NCBI RefSeq assembly: GCF_001667075.1
Contig: NZ_LZIL01000034.1
Span: forward strand, 81,174-145,173
From: Mycobacterium sp. 852014-52450_SCH5900713
Lineage (GTDB): Bacteria > Actinomycetota > Actinomycetes > Mycobacteriales > Mycobacteriaceae
Direction of reading: 5' to 3'
Length of the DNA stretch: 64,000 bases
Numbering within the stretch: position 1 is the first letter of the stretch; each line of letters opens with the position of its first letter. The translations under genes were made by a program, and so were the position numbers. This document shows positions 8,705-21,354 of this stretch, one piece after another. A model generated the notes under the pieces. It was not told where the DNA came from, searched no databases, and worked only from the letters and a program-made list of their open reading frames with translations.

Positions 8705-10076
8705 ACTCCAGCGACAGCAACACGATCAACAACTGAACGATCTGAGTCATGGAGACCAGCGCGTAGCGCTGGGAGTCCAGCGCGTGGAACTTGCGCACAT
8801 AGCGGTACAGCGACTCGAGCGCGATCAGCGGGTCGAGGACATGGATCAACCGATAGAAGACGCGCTGGATGCGGCTGCGATTCTTCTCGTCGAAGATTTC
8901 CGGGAACGCGGCGAACGCGAGGGAAAGCCGTTGGGCGCCATTCTCTTTGCCGGCCATGATCATGTCCACGCTGAGGCGTTCGTCGATGCCATTGGGGGCT
9001 CCGCGCCGGCGCCACGGCACGTCGAGCGTGATGTCGCTGCCGCCACCGGCGGTCGCGTAGCGGTGGAATCCCTGCACCTTGCCCGAGGCGTCCCGGGCGA
9101 GGATCAGCTGGATGCCGGGGAACCGGCCCTCCAGCACGCCGTCGAGGTTCATGTGGAATCCGCGCTCGGTGTGGGCCGCCTTACTCGACGCGCGGACCAC
9201 CTCGGTCAGCTCGGCCAGTTGCTCATCGCTGAGTTCCTGCTCCCCGACGATCTCGGTCGTGATGCCGCAGTTGTGGGAGCGCTTCACCGCCTGGCGCAGG
9301 TTGCGGAACTTGCGTCCCACCATGTCGAAACCGGTGACGTCGACGACGACGTCACGCCCTATCGGCACCGCCCGCAGCGACTGTCCGAGCACCGCGGCGT
9401 CGTTCCACAATTCGAGCCGTCGCTCGCCGCAACCGACCACCGCGATTCGCCAGCCGTGGGTATGGCACATGGCGGCGAAGTCGGCGACCAGCTCAGGGAA
9501 TCGAGACTCGTCACCGATCGGGTCACCGCCGACCACGGCGATACCCAGGCGCGTCCGGTAGGCCAGCGCGGCGGTGCCGTCCGCGGTGAAGTGGTAACTC
9601 TTACCGGTCTGCATCGCGAAGGGCGCGAGCGGATCATCCCGGGTGGCCTGGATCAATTGCCACACCCGGGGCAGATCCTCCGGACGCGGATGCGACGACG
9701 TCGGCCACATCAACACCATGCCGGAGCTGGCGATCACCAGGTCGCCGAGAAGATCGAAGGACAGCACGTACAGGCCCAGCCCGGCCAGCACGAACAACAA
9801 CGCCGCGACGGCGTGCATGGCCGTCACGGGACGCCCCAGGAAGATGCCGCGTGCGATCCACGTCACCGCGACCAGGACGGTCAGCGACCAGGCCAACCGA
9901 TCGGTGTAGTGCCACGCCGGCTGGTGATGGTGGCGGACAAGGATTTCGGCCAGCCAGCAGGTGGCGCTCAACAGCGCCAGCGCACCGATCAGCCGGGCCG
10001 CCCGCGAATGGACCGAGACGACCACGCGTTCCCGCGCGCGCGCCTTCGCAGAGACGTCGACCAACGGCCCGCTCAC
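8679..10076 (-). CDS. DUF2156 membrane protein, MprF-C-terminal-like
   Basis: Three hydrophobic segments at about residues 30-50, 65-85 and 90-115 are followed by a roughly 300-residue cytoplasmic domain of the DUF2156 type, the GNAT-like fold found in the C-terminal part of lysyl-phosphatidylglycerol synthases such as MprF. The substrate is unknown, and the flippase half of MprF is missing, so aminoacyl transfer to lipid is only a possibility. It corresponds to Rv1619. I preferred the GTG at 10076 because GGGAGG lies five bases before it; the GTG at 10082 would overlap that site. Convergent with cydC, sharing 26 bases at the 3' ends. Confidence 0.85.
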   Translation of the reverse strand: MSGPLVDVSAKARARERVVVSVHSRAARLIGALALLSATCWLAEILVRHHHQPAWHYTDRLAWSLTVLVAVTWIARGIFLGRPVTAMHAVAALLFVLAGLGLYVLSFDLLGDLVIASSGMVLMWPTSSHPRPEDLPRVWQLIQATRDDPLAPFAMQTGKSYHFTADGTAALAYRTRLGIAVVGGDPIGDESRFPELVADFAAMCHTHGWRIAVVGCGERRLELWNDAAVLGQSLRAVPIGRDVVVDVTGFDMVGRKFRNLRQAVKRSHNCGITTEIVGEQELSDEQLAELTEVVRASSKAAHTERGFHMNLDGVLEGRFPGIQLILARDASGKVQGFHRYATAGGGSDITLDVPWRRRGAPNGIDERLSVDMIMAGKENGAQRLSLAFAAFPEIFDEKNRSRIQRVFYRLIHVLDPLIALESLYRYVRKFHALDSQRYALVSMTQIVQLLIVLLSLEFMPRRRHL

Positions 10077-10219
10077 ACTCACCTCCCGATGCGCTGAAAT
10101 CCCAGCTGGGCGGCTGTTTGCCGCCTCTGCACCGAATACCCGGCAGCTAAAAACTTACGCGCGATACCGGCCCTGACGGGCCGATTTCACCGCGATGTCC
10201 TGCGGGTACTCCGCCCTGT

Positions 10220-11116
10220 CTATCGGCGGGCGGGCGGAAAGTATTTCAGCACTCCTTCTTGGACCACCGTGGCGAGGAGCTGCCCGGAGCGATCGAAGAA
10301 GTGGCCGGTGCCGAGCCCGCGCGAATCGGCGGCCACCGGCGACGACGTCGAATACAAGACCCAGTCGTCGAAGTCGACCTGCCGGTGAAACCACACCGAG
10401 TGGTTGGCGGAGGCGGCGAAGATGCGGTCGAAACCCCACGACAGTCCATGGGTGGTGATCACCGAGTCCAGCACCGTGGTGTCCGAGGAGTACACCATGG
10501 TCGCGGTGTGCAGCACCGGGTCGTCGGGCATGGTGCCGCCGGCCTTCATCCACACCCGGTTGTGCGGAAGCCGGTCGCCCTTCTCGCGCATCACCCAGGC
10601 CGGGTCGTTGGTGTAGCGCCACTCGATCGGCTGCAGCGCGTTGACGAAGTGCGGGACGGTCTCCTCGTAGCCGCGAAGCAGCTCGCTGATCGGCGGCTGC
10701 GTCTCGGGCTCGCCCACCTGCGGCGGGTCGACGGCGTGTTCGAGGCCGCGGCCGCCGGACATGTAAGAGATCATCGCCGAGGACAACAGAACGCCGTCCT
10801 GCACCGCGTCCACGCGCCGGTTGGCGAAGCGCCGCTCGTCACGCAGCCGGGTGACGTGGAATTCGATGTCCCTGGCGGTGTCACCGCCGTTGATGAAGTG
10901 CACCGACAGCGCGCTTGGCGGCAGGTCGTCGCGGGCCAGCGAGCGGCTGCTCGCGACGAACGACTGGGCCATCAGCTGCCCGCCGAACGTCCGCAGCGGG
11001 TTCTTGCTGGGATGAGACCCGATGAAACGGTCGTCGTCGACCCGATTGAGGTCGAGGGTCGCAAGCAGTTCCTTGAAGTCGGAATCGGTGCTGATTGCGG
11101 CCTCTCCTTGGCTCAA
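10220..11116 (-). CDS. tesB: acyl-CoA thioesterase II
   Basis: The protein should hydrolyse medium and long acyl-CoAs to free fatty acid and CoA. It is a double-hotdog TesB: the first hotdog holds the conserved HPSKNPLRTFGGQLMAQS stretch, the second holds GWGFDR-like residues (GLSWGFDR) and the closing EGVLKYF. The length of 298 residues fits Rv1618 (about 300). The start is uncertain: TTG at 11116 follows the pykA stop, while an ATG at 11152 in the same frame would overlap pykA by 32 bases. An AAGGAGAGG tract lies just inside the TTG start, so a later non-standard start cannot be excluded. It follows pykA in the same direction. Confidence 0.93.
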   Translation of the reverse strand: MSQGEAAISTDSDFKELLATLDLNRVDDDRFIGSHPSKNPLRTFGGQLMAQSFVASSRSLARDDLPPSALSVHFINGGDTARDIEFHVTRLRDERRFANRRVDAVQDGVLLSSAMISYMSGGRGLEHAVDPPQVGEPETQPPISELLRGYEETVPHFVNALQPIEWRYTNDPAWVMREKGDRLPHNRVWMKAGGTMPDDPVLHTATMVYSSDTTVLDSVITTHGLSWGFDRIFAASANHSVWFHRQVDFDDWVLYSTSSPVAADSRGLGTGHFFDRSGQLLATVVQEGVLKYFPPARR

Positions 11117-11120
11117 TTGC

Positions 11121-12539
11121 TTAGACGTCGTCCTCACCGATCCGGTGCACATGGATGAGGTTGGTCGACCCTACAGTGCCAGGTGGCGCGCCGGCCACGA
11201 TCACCACCAGATCACCGCGCTTGTAGCGACCGAGTTCCAGCAGCGACTTGTCGACCTGGCGGATCATGCCGTCGGTGGAGGTCATCATCGGGACGATGAA
11301 CGTCTCGGTGCCCCACGTCATGGCAAGTTGGCTGCGGACCTCGGGCCACGCGGTGAAGGCCAGCAGCGGCAGCGGGGTGTGCAGGCGCGCCAGCCGCTTG
11401 ACGGTGTCGCCGGACTGGGTGAAGGCGACCAGCGCCTTGGCGTCCAGGCGCTCGCCGATGTCGCGGGCGGCGTAGGAGATCACCCCGCGCTTGGTGCGCG
11501 GCACGTGCGTCAGCGGCGGAGCGGCGGTGGAATTGTCTTCGACGGCGCAGATGATCCGCGACATGGTCCGCACGGCCGCCAGCGGGTACTTCCCGACCGA
11601 CGTCTCGCCGGACAGCATCACCGCGTCGGCGCCGTCGAGCACGGCGTTGGCCACGTCGGACGCCTCGGCGCGCGTCGGCCGGGAGTTCTCGATCATGGAG
11701 TCGAGCATCTGGGTCGCCACGATGACGGGTTTGGCGTTCTCCCGGGCCATCTGGATGGCCCGCTTCTGCACCAGCGGCACCTCTTCCAGCGGCAGCTCGA
11801 CGCCGAGGTCGCCGCGGGCCACCATGATGGCGTCGAAGGCCAGCACGATCGCTTCCAGATTGTCCACGGCTTCCGGCTTTTCCAGCTTGGCGATCACCGG
11901 CACCCGCCGCCCGACCCGGTCCATCACTTCGTGCACCAGCTCGACGTCGGACGGCGAGCGCACGAAGGACAGTGCGACCAGGTCGACACCGAGGTCCAGC
12001 GCGAACGTGAGATCCTCGATGTCCTTCTCCGACAAGGCCGGAGCGGTCACATTCATCCCCGGCAGTGACATGCCCTTGTTGTTGCTGACCGGGCCACCTT
12101 CGGTGACGGTGCAGATCACGTCGTCGCCATCGATGCCTGAAACGACCAGCCCGATGTTGCCGTCGTCGACCAGCACCCGGTCACCGACCGCGGCGTCCGT
12201 CGCCAGCCTCTTGTAAGTGGTCGACACGCGGTCGTGGCTGCCTTCGCAGTCGGCGACGGTGATGCACACGGTTTCGCCGTCGGCCCAGTACGTGGCCCCG
12301 GTGGCGAACCGGCCCAGCCTGATCTTCGGGCCCTGCAGGTCGGCGAGTACACCGACCGCGCGGCCGGTGGTGTCGGAAGCGGCCCGTACCCGCTCATAGG
12401 CGGCCTTGTGGTCGGAGTAGTCGCCGTGACTGAAGTTCAACCGGGCGACGTCCATTCCCGCCTCGACCAGCGCCAGGATCAGCTCGTCCGAATTTGTCGC
12501 AGGGCCAAGGGTGCAGACGATCTTCCCGCGTCTACTCAC
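11121..12539 (-). CDS. pykA: pyruvate kinase
   Basis: Pyruvate kinase transfers phosphate from phosphoenolpyruvate to ADP, the last step of glycolysis. The 472-residue sequence starts with the family signature KIVCTLGPA and DVARLNFSHG. The catalytic lysine region is VIAKLEKPEA, and the metal-binding and phosphate-binding block is MVARGDLGVELP, followed by ATQMLDSM. A C-terminal allosteric domain is present (around GDTVKRLAR). The GTG start has no strong ribosome-binding site. It leads a short run with tesB downstream. Confidence 0.98.
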   Translation of the reverse strand: MSRRGKIVCTLGPATNSDELILALVEAGMDVARLNFSHGDYSDHKAAYERVRAASDTTGRAVGVLADLQGPKIRLGRFATGATYWADGETVCITVADCEGSHDRVSTTYKRLATDAAVGDRVLVDDGNIGLVVSGIDGDDVICTVTEGGPVSNNKGMSLPGMNVTAPALSEKDIEDLTFALDLGVDLVALSFVRSPSDVELVHEVMDRVGRRVPVIAKLEKPEAVDNLEAIVLAFDAIMVARGDLGVELPLEEVPLVQKRAIQMARENAKPVIVATQMLDSMIENSRPTRAEASDVANAVLDGADAVMLSGETSVGKYPLAAVRTMSRIICAVEDNSTAAPPLTHVPRTKRGVISYAARDIGERLDAKALVAFTQSGDTVKRLARLHTPLPLLAFTAWPEVRSQLAMTWGTETFIVPMMTSTDGMIRQVDKSLLELGRYKRGDLVVIVAGAPPGTVGSTNLIHVHRIGEDDV

Positions 12540-12605
12540 GCCGACCCAGCATAGTCGCGTGGGTCCGCCACGGTCCGACCGAACGGGGTGTCGCGCTGTG
12601 CGTGG

Positions 12606-13037
12606 TTAACCACTATTAATCGCCGGAAACAGGGGGAAGCCCGGCAGGTTACGCAGCACGGTCCAAGCGATGATCGCCACCACCATCGTCAGCCACGCCG
12701 GCGTCGAGAGCGCCGGTCTGCCACGGCCCCGGCGGATCAGCAGCCATCCGGCCAGCATCGGGATGCCGACCAAGAGGAAAACGTTGTCGTTGACGGCGGC
12801 GAACAGGTCGCCGTGCAGCAGATCGTGCGTCATCCGCAGGCCACCGCAGAACGGGCAATTCCAGCCGGTGAGCAATTTGAAGGGGCACTGGGGATACAAC
12901 GAATTGGTGTTGTGCGGGTCGACCAGGCCGACGTAGCCGAGCGCGCCGCCGAGCACGACGGCGGTGCCGGCCGCGACGTACCGACGTGGGCGGTGACACT
13001 GATCCGCCGCGGTCCCGGCGGAATTGGGTTGCGTCAC
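12606..13037 (-). CDS. DUF2752 small membrane protein
   Basis: This 143-residue protein has a helix around residues 25-45, then the DUF2752 signature CPFKLLTGWNCPFCGG followed by RMTHDLLHGD, then two or three more hydrophobic helices. The three cysteines in that signature suggest metal or disulfide chemistry, but no function is established. I chose the GTG at 13037 as the only start that excludes the low-complexity shadow of lgt. It lies between lgt and pykA, like the small membrane-protein genes Rv1616/Rv1615 in M. tuberculosis; only one is present here. Confidence 0.8.
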   Translation of the reverse strand: MTQPNSAGTAADQCHRPRRYVAAGTAVVLGGALGYVGLVDPHNTNSLYPQCPFKLLTGWNCPFCGGLRMTHDLLHGDLFAAVNDNVFLLVGIPMLAGWLLIRRGRGRPALSTPAWLTMVVAIIAWTVLRNLPGFPLFPAINSG

Positions 13038-13065
13038 GTGTTCAGCATGCCAGACCGCGCGGCGG

Positions 13066-14460
13066 CTAGGGGTTCGACGACCGATTCCTTCGCAGCCGCC
13101 ACCGGCTGCGTGGTGTCTTGTACGGCTCGGCGGCCGAAGCCGGTTCGGCCGAGTCCTGTGACCGCTCTGGCTCGGGTTCTGCTGTTTCGGCTTCGGCCTC
13201 TTCGGGTTCTTCCTCGTCGGCCTCTTCGGCTTCGGGCTCTTCGGCTTCGGCTTCTTCGGCTTCGGCGTCTTCCGCTTCGGCTTCGGCCTCGGGCTCTTCG
13301 GCTTCGGCTTCGGGCTCTTCGGCTTCGGCTTCGGCGTCGGGCTCTTCGGCTTCGGGCTCTTCGGCTTCGGCGTCTTCCGCCTCGGGCTCCTCGGCCCCGC
13401 CTTCGTCGGGCTCCGCCGCCTCCGCACTGACCGTCTCGGCCTCCGCGGTTTCCGGCTCGTCGGCTTCGTCGGCGTTATCCGTTTCGGCTGCGTCGGCGGA
13501 TTCGGTGCCGGCCGCGCCCGCCGCGATCGATGCCCCGGCGGCGGCGACGGTCGCGAGCTCTTCCGCGGGCTCCGCTTCCGCGGATTCCTCGGCCTCCTTG
13601 CCGCGCAGGCTTTCGGGGGCCTCGCGTCCCTTCGGGGCCACCATGAGGTACACCACGGCCCCGATGAACACGAACGTCGAAGTGAACGAATTGATCCGGA
13701 TGCCCGCGATGTGAGTGGCGGTGTCGTCGCGCAGCAACTCGACACCGAAGCGCCCGACGCAGTAGCTGGCCACGTATAACGCAAAGAGTCGCCCGTGGCC
13801 CAGCGTGAATCGTCGGTCCGCGTAGATCAATACGGCGAACACCAGGACGTTCCAGATCAATTCGTACAGGAACGTCGGTTGCACGACGAGTGCCACCTGG
13901 CCCGTCGACACACCGTCCAGCGAATGGGGGTCGACGTATCCCGACGGGTCACGGCGGTAGAAGATCTCCAGACCCCACGGCAGGGTGGTCTCCCGGCCAT
14001 AGAGCTCCTGGTTGAAATAGTTGCCGAGCCGGCCGATGGCCTGCGCCAAGATGATTCCCGGCGCAATCGCGTCGGCGAATGCCGGCAGCGGAATCCCGTG
14101 ACGCCGGCAGGCGATCCACGCGCCGACGCCGCCCAGGGCCACCGCGCCCCAGATGCCCAGGCCGCCGTCCCAAATGCGTACGGCCCCGGCCAATCCGGCG
14201 CCGCCCGGCCCCCAATAGGTCCGCCAGTCGGTGGCCAGGTGATAAAGGCGGCCGCCCACCAACCCGAATGGCACCACCCACAACGCGATGTCGTAGATCA
14301 CCCCGCGCTGCCCACCGCGGGCCTCCCAGCGGCGGTCGCCGATCAGCAGCGCCGCCACGATGCCGGTGATGATGAACAGCGCGTAGGCGCGAATGGGCAG
14401 CGGCCCGAGGTGCCAAACACCCTGGGGCGGGCTGGGAAAATACGTCGGCAGCATCGTCAT
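13066..14460 (-). CDS. lgt: prolipoprotein diacylglyceryl transferase with acidic tail
   Basis: Lgt attaches diacylglycerol from phosphatidylglycerol to the lipobox cysteine of prolipoproteins in the membrane. The enzyme core covers about residues 1-285 with seven membrane helices; the Lgt signature GRLGNYFNQELYG with its essential arginine and asparagine is intact, as is the HLATDW region. The last 180 residues are very unusual, being built largely of Glu, Ala and Pro in repeats such as AEEPEAE, ending in a basic patch (SRWRLRRNR). M. tuberculosis Lgt also has a long C-terminal extension. The ATG overlaps the trpA stop as TGATG, so lgt closes the trp operon transcript. Confidence 0.96.
   Translation of the reverse strand: MTMLPTYFPSPPQGVWHLGPLPIRAYALFIITGIVAALLIGDRRWEARGGQRGVIYDIALWVVPFGLVGGRLYHLATDWRTYWGPGGAGLAGAVRIWDGGLGIWGAVALGGVGAWIACRRHGIPLPAFADAIAPGIILAQAIGRLGNYFNQELYGRETTLPWGLEIFYRRDPSGYVDPHSLDGVSTGQVALVVQPTFLYELIWNVLVFAVLIYADRRFTLGHGRLFALYVASYCVGRFGVELLRDDTATHIAGIRINSFTSTFVFIGAVVYLMVAPKGREAPESLRGKEAEESAEAEPAEELATVAAAGASIAAGAAGTESADAAETDNADEADEPETAEAETVSAEAAEPDEGGAEEPEAEDAEAEEPEAEEPDAEAEAEEPEAEAEEPEAEAEAEDAEAEEAEAEEPEAEEADEEEPEEAEAETAEPEPERSQDSAEPASAAEPYKTPRSRWRLRRNRSSNP
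13168..13430 (-). repeat. Glu/Ala/Pro low-complexity coding repeat in lgt
   Basis: The stretch is a run of short imperfect repeats of about six to eighteen bases, encoding mainly GAG/GAA, GCC/GCG and CCC/CCG codons. On the other strand it reads as TCGGCTTCGG-type repeats, which is why an artificial Ser/Ala frame runs through it. Such repeats are prone to length change. Confidence 0.75.
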
Positions 14461-15268
14461 CAGGCGGATGCCTTCTGCCGAACGCCTGCGGCCAGCTCCT
14501 CGGTCAACGCCCGCAACGCGGGCAACCCGCCCTCACCGAGCGCCGACACCAGCGCGGAGCCGACGATGACGCCGTCGGCGTAGCTGCCGATCTGCGCCGC
14601 CTGCTCTCGCGACCGCACGCCCAGGCCGACACCGACGGGTATGTCCGACACCGCCTTTACCCGTTGCACCAGTTCGGGCGCGGCGTTCGACACCGCGTCA
14701 CGTGCCCCGGTGACCCCCATCGTGGAAGCAGCGTAGACGAACCCGCGCGACGCCTCGACCGTCATCGCCAGCCGTTGCGGCGTCGACGAGGGCGCCACCA
14801 GGAAAATGCGATCCAACCGATGCTCCTCAGCTGCGGCCAGCCACTGGCCGGCTTCGTCGGGGATGAGGTCTGGGGTGATCATGCCCTCCCCACCGGCCGA
14901 CGCGAGATCCCGCGCGAACGCGTCGACCCCATACCGCAGCACCGGATTCCAATAGGTCATCACCACAGCGCGGCCGCCGGCCGCACTGATCGCCTCGACC
15001 GCGGCCAGCGTGTCCCGCACCCGCACTCCCCCGTGCAGCGCGACCTCGGTCGCCCGGGCGATGGTCGGCCCGTCCATGCCGGGATCCGAATACGGCACCC
15101 CGACTTCGATGATGTCGCAGCCGGATTCGACCAGGGCGAGCATTCCGTCGACCGAACCCGGCACGTCGGGGTAACCGGTGGGCAGATAACCGATCAGGGC
15201 CGCGCGATTGTCTTTGCGGCACATCTCGAAAACCGGCCCGAGCCGGCTGGCTTGCTTTTGTTCCACGG

Positions 15269-15272
<4 letters not shown>
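14460..15272 (-). CDS. trpA: tryptophan synthase alpha chain
   Basis: TrpA splits indole-3-glycerol phosphate to indole and glyceraldehyde 3-phosphate and channels indole to TrpB. The 270-residue TIM barrel has the catalytic glutamate in [12 protein letters not shown] and the catalytic aspartate in the same segment, the mobile loop [12 protein letters not shown] and the phosphate-binding GLGVRS and DGVIVGSA elements. Its ATG overlaps the trpB stop as ATGA, which fixes the start. It lies between trpB and lgt. Confidence 0.98.
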
Positions 15273-16537
<1,265 letters not shown>

Positions 16538-16605
16538 GGCTCTACGCGGGGACGGCTCATGGGGTTCAACGTTTCAGCGCCGGGGCTCTTCAACTGACTT
16601 AACGA

Positions 16606-17424
16606 TTAGCGAGACGGTTTCGGGCAGGACGGGTGGGTACCCGCGGTGACCAGGTCGGCGACCGCGGCGCGCGGGTCACCGCTTTTCACCAGACCCTCGC
16701 CGACCAAGACGGCGTCCGCACCGGCGCCGGCATAGGCCAAGAGATCCCCGGTGCCACGGACGCCGGACTCGGCGATCCTGATCACGTTGCTGGGCAGCCC
16801 GGGCGCGATCCGCGCGAAGCAATCCCGGTCGACCTCCAGCGTGGCGAGATCGCGCGCGTTGACACCGATTACGTTGGCCCCGGCCTTCAGCGCGCGGTCG
16901 GCCTCCTCCTCGGTGTGCACCTCGACAAGGGCTGTCATGCCCAGTGATTCGGTGCGGTCGAGCATCGACACCAAAGCCGACTGGTCCAGTGCGGCCACGA
17001 TGAGCAACAGCATGTCGGCGCCGTGGGCACGGGCCTCGTGGATCTGATATGGCTGCACGACAAAGTCTTTGCGCAACACCGGTATCGAGACCGCGGCCCG
17101 AACGGCGTCGAGGTCGTCGAGGGAGCCGTGGAAACGGCGCTCCTCGGTGAGCACGCTGATGATCCGCGCTCCGCCGTCCTCGTACGCCCGGGCCAGTTTT
17201 GCCGGATCGGCAATGGTCGCCAGGGATCCCGCGGACGGACTGGCGCGCTTCACTTCGGCGATGACGCCGATGCCGGGCTCGCGCAGGGCGGCCATCACGT
17301 CACGCGGCGGCGCGGCGGCGGCAGCGGCGGCCTTGATTTCGGACAGGCTGATGAGGGCTTCGCGCGCGGCAACGTCGGCCCGGACTCCCTCGAGGATGGA
17401 GTCAAGCACGGTAGCCGGACTCAT
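16606..17424 (-). CDS. trpC: indole-3-glycerol phosphate synthase
   Basis: TrpC closes the ring of carboxyphenylaminodeoxyribulose phosphate to give indole-3-glycerol phosphate. The single-domain 272-residue TIM barrel shows the family signature [11 protein letters not shown], the catalytic lysine in VLRKDF, the glutamate in [10 protein letters not shown] and the phosphate-binding IAESGVRG and AVLVGEGLV motifs. There is no fused TrpF domain. GAAGGGAAG lies about eight bases before the ATG. The gene stands 68 bases upstream of trpB and 113 bases downstream of the trp-associated membrane protein. Confidence 0.97.
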   Translation of the reverse strand: MSPATVLDSILEGVRADVAAREALISLSEIKAAAAAAAPPRDVMAALREPGIGVIAEVKRASPSAGSLATIADPAKLARAYEDGGARIISVLTEERRFHGSLDDLDAVRAAVSIPVLRKDFVVQPYQIHEARAHGADMLLLIVAALDQSALVSMLDRTESLGMTALVEVHTEEEADRALKAGANVIGVNARDLATLEVDRDCFARIAPGLPSNVIRIAESGVRGTGDLLAYAGAGADAVLVGEGLVKSGDPRAAVADLVTAGTHPSCPKPSR

Positions 17425-17537
17425 GCCTGTTGCTTCCCTTCGTGCCGTTACCCATCGCGACCCCACGGCCTGCCTGACAAACTCCAGCCGAACGCGACGA
17501 CGTGAATGAAGGGTAGCGGCCCTCGGCTGACGGCCCG

Positions 17538-18207
17538 TCACCGACCCTCGGTGTCCGAGCCGTGCGGCCGATCGGTTGGGTCCCGGCCCTCGTCAAGCGC
17601 GTCCCAGATCATCCGCTCCGACATTTCCGGCGTCTCCGGCTTCTCCAGCATCGCCCCATCGGTGCCCTCGCGTAGCGCATTTGAGCGGCGCGTCGCCGGC
17701 GCCGCATACTTTTCCGCGCTCAACCGGGCCGACTTGGAATCTGCCGCGGACCGCAGCAACAGGACGGCCGCGACCAGGGTGCACGCCGCCGCGGCCACCG
17801 CGATGCCCGCTCCCCAATAGCGTCGCTCGCTGCCCACCAGCGACATCAGTGCGACGTGCCCCAGATCGGCCCCGCGCACGGCGACGTCCGGCAGCACCCA
17901 CAGGCTGACCCCCAGATATCCGACCGCCAGGCTGGCCACCGCCAGCAGCCCCGCCAGCACGCGCAACGGCCAGCCGCGCACCGCGATCGCCGCCACGGCC
18001 GTCGCCAGCATGAGCACCGCCAACGGCAACAACGCCGTCGACCATGAGGCGCCGGACAGCGTCACCTCGCGCGGCGGACCCAGCCCGTCGAACGACCGGA
18101 TCACCACCCACGGCAGCCGGGACGCCGCCCACAGCGCCGCCGCGGCCAGCACCAGCAACACCTGGGCCACCCCGACGAACAGCCGGGCCCGCCGACTCGG
18201 CCGGGCC

Positions 18208-18221
<14 letters not shown>
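17538..18221 (-). CDS. trp-operon-associated membrane protein (TIGR02234 type)
   Basis: This 227-residue protein has about four hydrophobic helices at residues 14-34, 60-80, 86-106 and 137-160 and a charged, poorly ordered C-terminal tail of about 60 residues. It matches the actinobacterial family of membrane proteins found inside trp operons between trpE and trpC, for which no biochemical role is known. Its start overlaps the end of trpE by 14 bases; a second ATG at 18215 would give a shorter overlap. Position and overlap argue for co-expression with trp genes. Confidence 0.85.
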
Positions 18222-19746
<1,525 letters not shown>

Positions 19747-19799
19747 CGAACCATCCTCCCAGACGGGTTGCCGGGGCTCGCGGGCGTAGCGTGGCGCCC

Positions 19800-20270
19800 A
19801 TGAAACCTGGTGACACCGTCGAGGACTTCGAACTTCCCGATCAGACGGGGACGCCGCGCAAGCTCAGCGAGTTGCTCTGCGGCGGACCGGTGGTGCTGTT
19901 CTTCTACCCCGCCGCGATGACGCCCGGCTGCACCAAGGAAGCCTGTCATTTCCGCGACCTGGCCGCGGAATTCGCCGCCGTGGGCGCCAACCGGGTCGGC
20001 ATCAGCGCCGATCCCGTGCAGAAGCAGGCCAAGTTCGCCGAGCTGCAGAAGTTCGATTACCCCCTGCTGTCGGACACCGAGGGCACCGTCGCCGCGCAGT
20101 TCGGCGTCAAGCGTGGCCTGCTCGCCAAGCTGCTGCCGGTCAAGCGCACCACCTTCGTCATCGACACCGATCGCACCGTGCTCAACGTCATTTCCAGCGA
20201 GTTCAGCATGGACACCCACGCCGATAAGGCGCTGGAGACCCTGCACGGCCGGTCAGCGCCTACGGGCTGA
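19800..20270 (+). CDS. bcpB: peroxiredoxin, Bcp/PrxQ type
   Basis: This thiol peroxidase should reduce hydrogen peroxide and organic hydroperoxides. The peroxidatic cysteine is in [13 protein letters not shown], with the second cysteine five residues on as in PrxQ enzymes; the active-site Thr and the later catalytic Arg (KRTTFVID) are present. The length is 156 residues. I chose the ATG at 19800 over a GTG at 19791 because it gives the family N-terminus [10 protein letters not shown]. It is transcribed away from trpE and its 3' end overlaps chaA by 11 bases on the opposite strand. Confidence 0.94.
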   Translation: MKPGDTVEDFELPDQTGTPRKLSELLCGGPVVLFFYPAAMTPGCTKEACHFRDLAAEFAAVGANRVGISADPVQKQAKFAELQKFDYPLLSDTEGTVAAQFGVKRGLLAKLLPVKRTTFVIDTDRTVLNVISSEFSMDTHADKALETLHGRSAPTG

Positions 20271-21354
20271 TCGCCAGGAACACGTAGGCGGCGAGCAGCA
20301 CCAGGTGCAACTCGCCCTGCAGCCGGGTGGCCCGCCCGGGGACGACCGTCAGCATGCTGATCACGACGGTCAGCGCCAGCAGCACCAGCTGAATGGGGCC
20401 CAGGCCGAGCACCAGCGGTCCCCTGAGCCAGATGGACGCCAGGGCGATCGCCGGGATGGTGAGTCCGATGCTGGCCATCGCCGAGCCGTACGCCAGGTTG
20501 AGGCTGGTCTGGATGCGGCCCTGCCGCGCGGTGCGCGCGGCCGCCAGGGTCTCCGGCAGCAGCACCAGCGTGGCGATCACCACGCCGACGAATGACTGCG
20601 GGAACCCGACCGCGGTCACCGCGCGCTCGACGGCCGGCGATTCCTCCTCGGCCAGTCCGACGACCGCGACGAGGGCGACCAGCAGCAGCCCGAGGCTGCC
20701 GAGCGCGGCGCCGCGGCTCGGCGGCTCGGCGTGGCTTTCATCCTCGAACAGCCGCTTCTTCTGGCCTTTCTGCGCGACCGGCAGGAAGAAGTCGCGGTGG
20801 CGCACCGTCTGCGTGAATACGAAGACCAGATAGACCAGCAATGACGCGACCGCCGCGAACGTCAGTTGGCCCCGGGAGAACTCCCGGCCCACTTGGCTGG
20901 TGGTGAACGCGGGCAGCACCAGGCTCAGCGTCGCCAGCGTGGTGACGGTGGCCAGCGCGGCGCCGCTGCCCTCGGCATTGAACAGCGTCACGCCGTAGCG
21001 CCGCGAGCCGAGCAGCAGCGACAGCCCTGCGATGCCGTTGGTGGTGATCATCGCCGCCGCGAACACGGTGTCCCTGGCCAGGGTCGCGGCCTCGTTGCCG
21101 CCGGATGCCATAAGCGAGACGATGAGCGCCACCTCGATCACCGTCACCGCGGCCGCGAGCACCAGCGAGCCGAATGGCTCACCGACCCGGGCCGCGACCA
21201 CCTCCGCGTGGTGCACCGCGGCCAGCACGGCTCCGATGAGCAACGCCGCGGCCAACGCGACCAATGCCGGGCCCAGCTTCTCGCCCCAGATCACGGCCAG
21301 CACGGCGACGGCGAGCAGCGGCACGACCGCGGTCCACGACACCCGTCTCAACAT
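20260..21354 (-). CDS. chaA: ChaA-type calcium/proton antiporter
   Basis: This 364-residue protein has about eleven hydrophobic helices and belongs to the Ca2+:cation antiporter superfamily. The two family repeats are visible, with acidic residues in the helices around VIEVALIVSLM and ETLAAARTA, where ion-binding glutamates are expected. It should export calcium or sodium in exchange for protons. An acidic/basic cytoplasmic loop lies near residues 190-215. It corresponds to Rv1607, next to bcpB, and is convergent with it. Confidence 0.9.
   Translation of the reverse strand: MLRRVSWTAVVPLLAVAVLAVIWGEKLGPALVALAAALLIGAVLAAVHHAEVVAARVGEPFGSLVLAAAVTVIEVALIVSLMASGGNEAATLARDTVFAAAMITTNGIAGLSLLLGSRRYGVTLFNAEGSGAALATVTTLATLSLVLPAFTTSQVGREFSRGQLTFAAVASLLVYLVFVFTQTVRHRDFFLPVAQKGQKKRLFEDESHAEPPSRGAALGSLGLLLVALVAVVGLAEEESPAVERAVTAVGFPQSFVGVVIATLVLLPETLAAARTARQGRIQTSLNLAYGSAMASIGLTIPAIALASIWLRGPLVLGLGPIQLVLLALTVVISMLTVVPGRATRLQGELHLVLLAAYVFLAISP

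Noticed and set aside
13118..13714. Plus-strand Ser/Ala-repeat frame
   Set aside because: It is the reverse reading of the Glu/Ala repeat in lgt, which has a proper enzyme core attached.
12606..13784. 392-residue reading of the DUF2752 gene
   Set aside because: The first 250 residues are a shifted reading of the lgt repeat; the gene starts at GTG 13037.
19747..19799. trp leader peptide or attenuator before trpE
   Set aside because: Only 53 bases separate trpE from divergent bcpB and no Trp-codon leader or paired hairpins are present.
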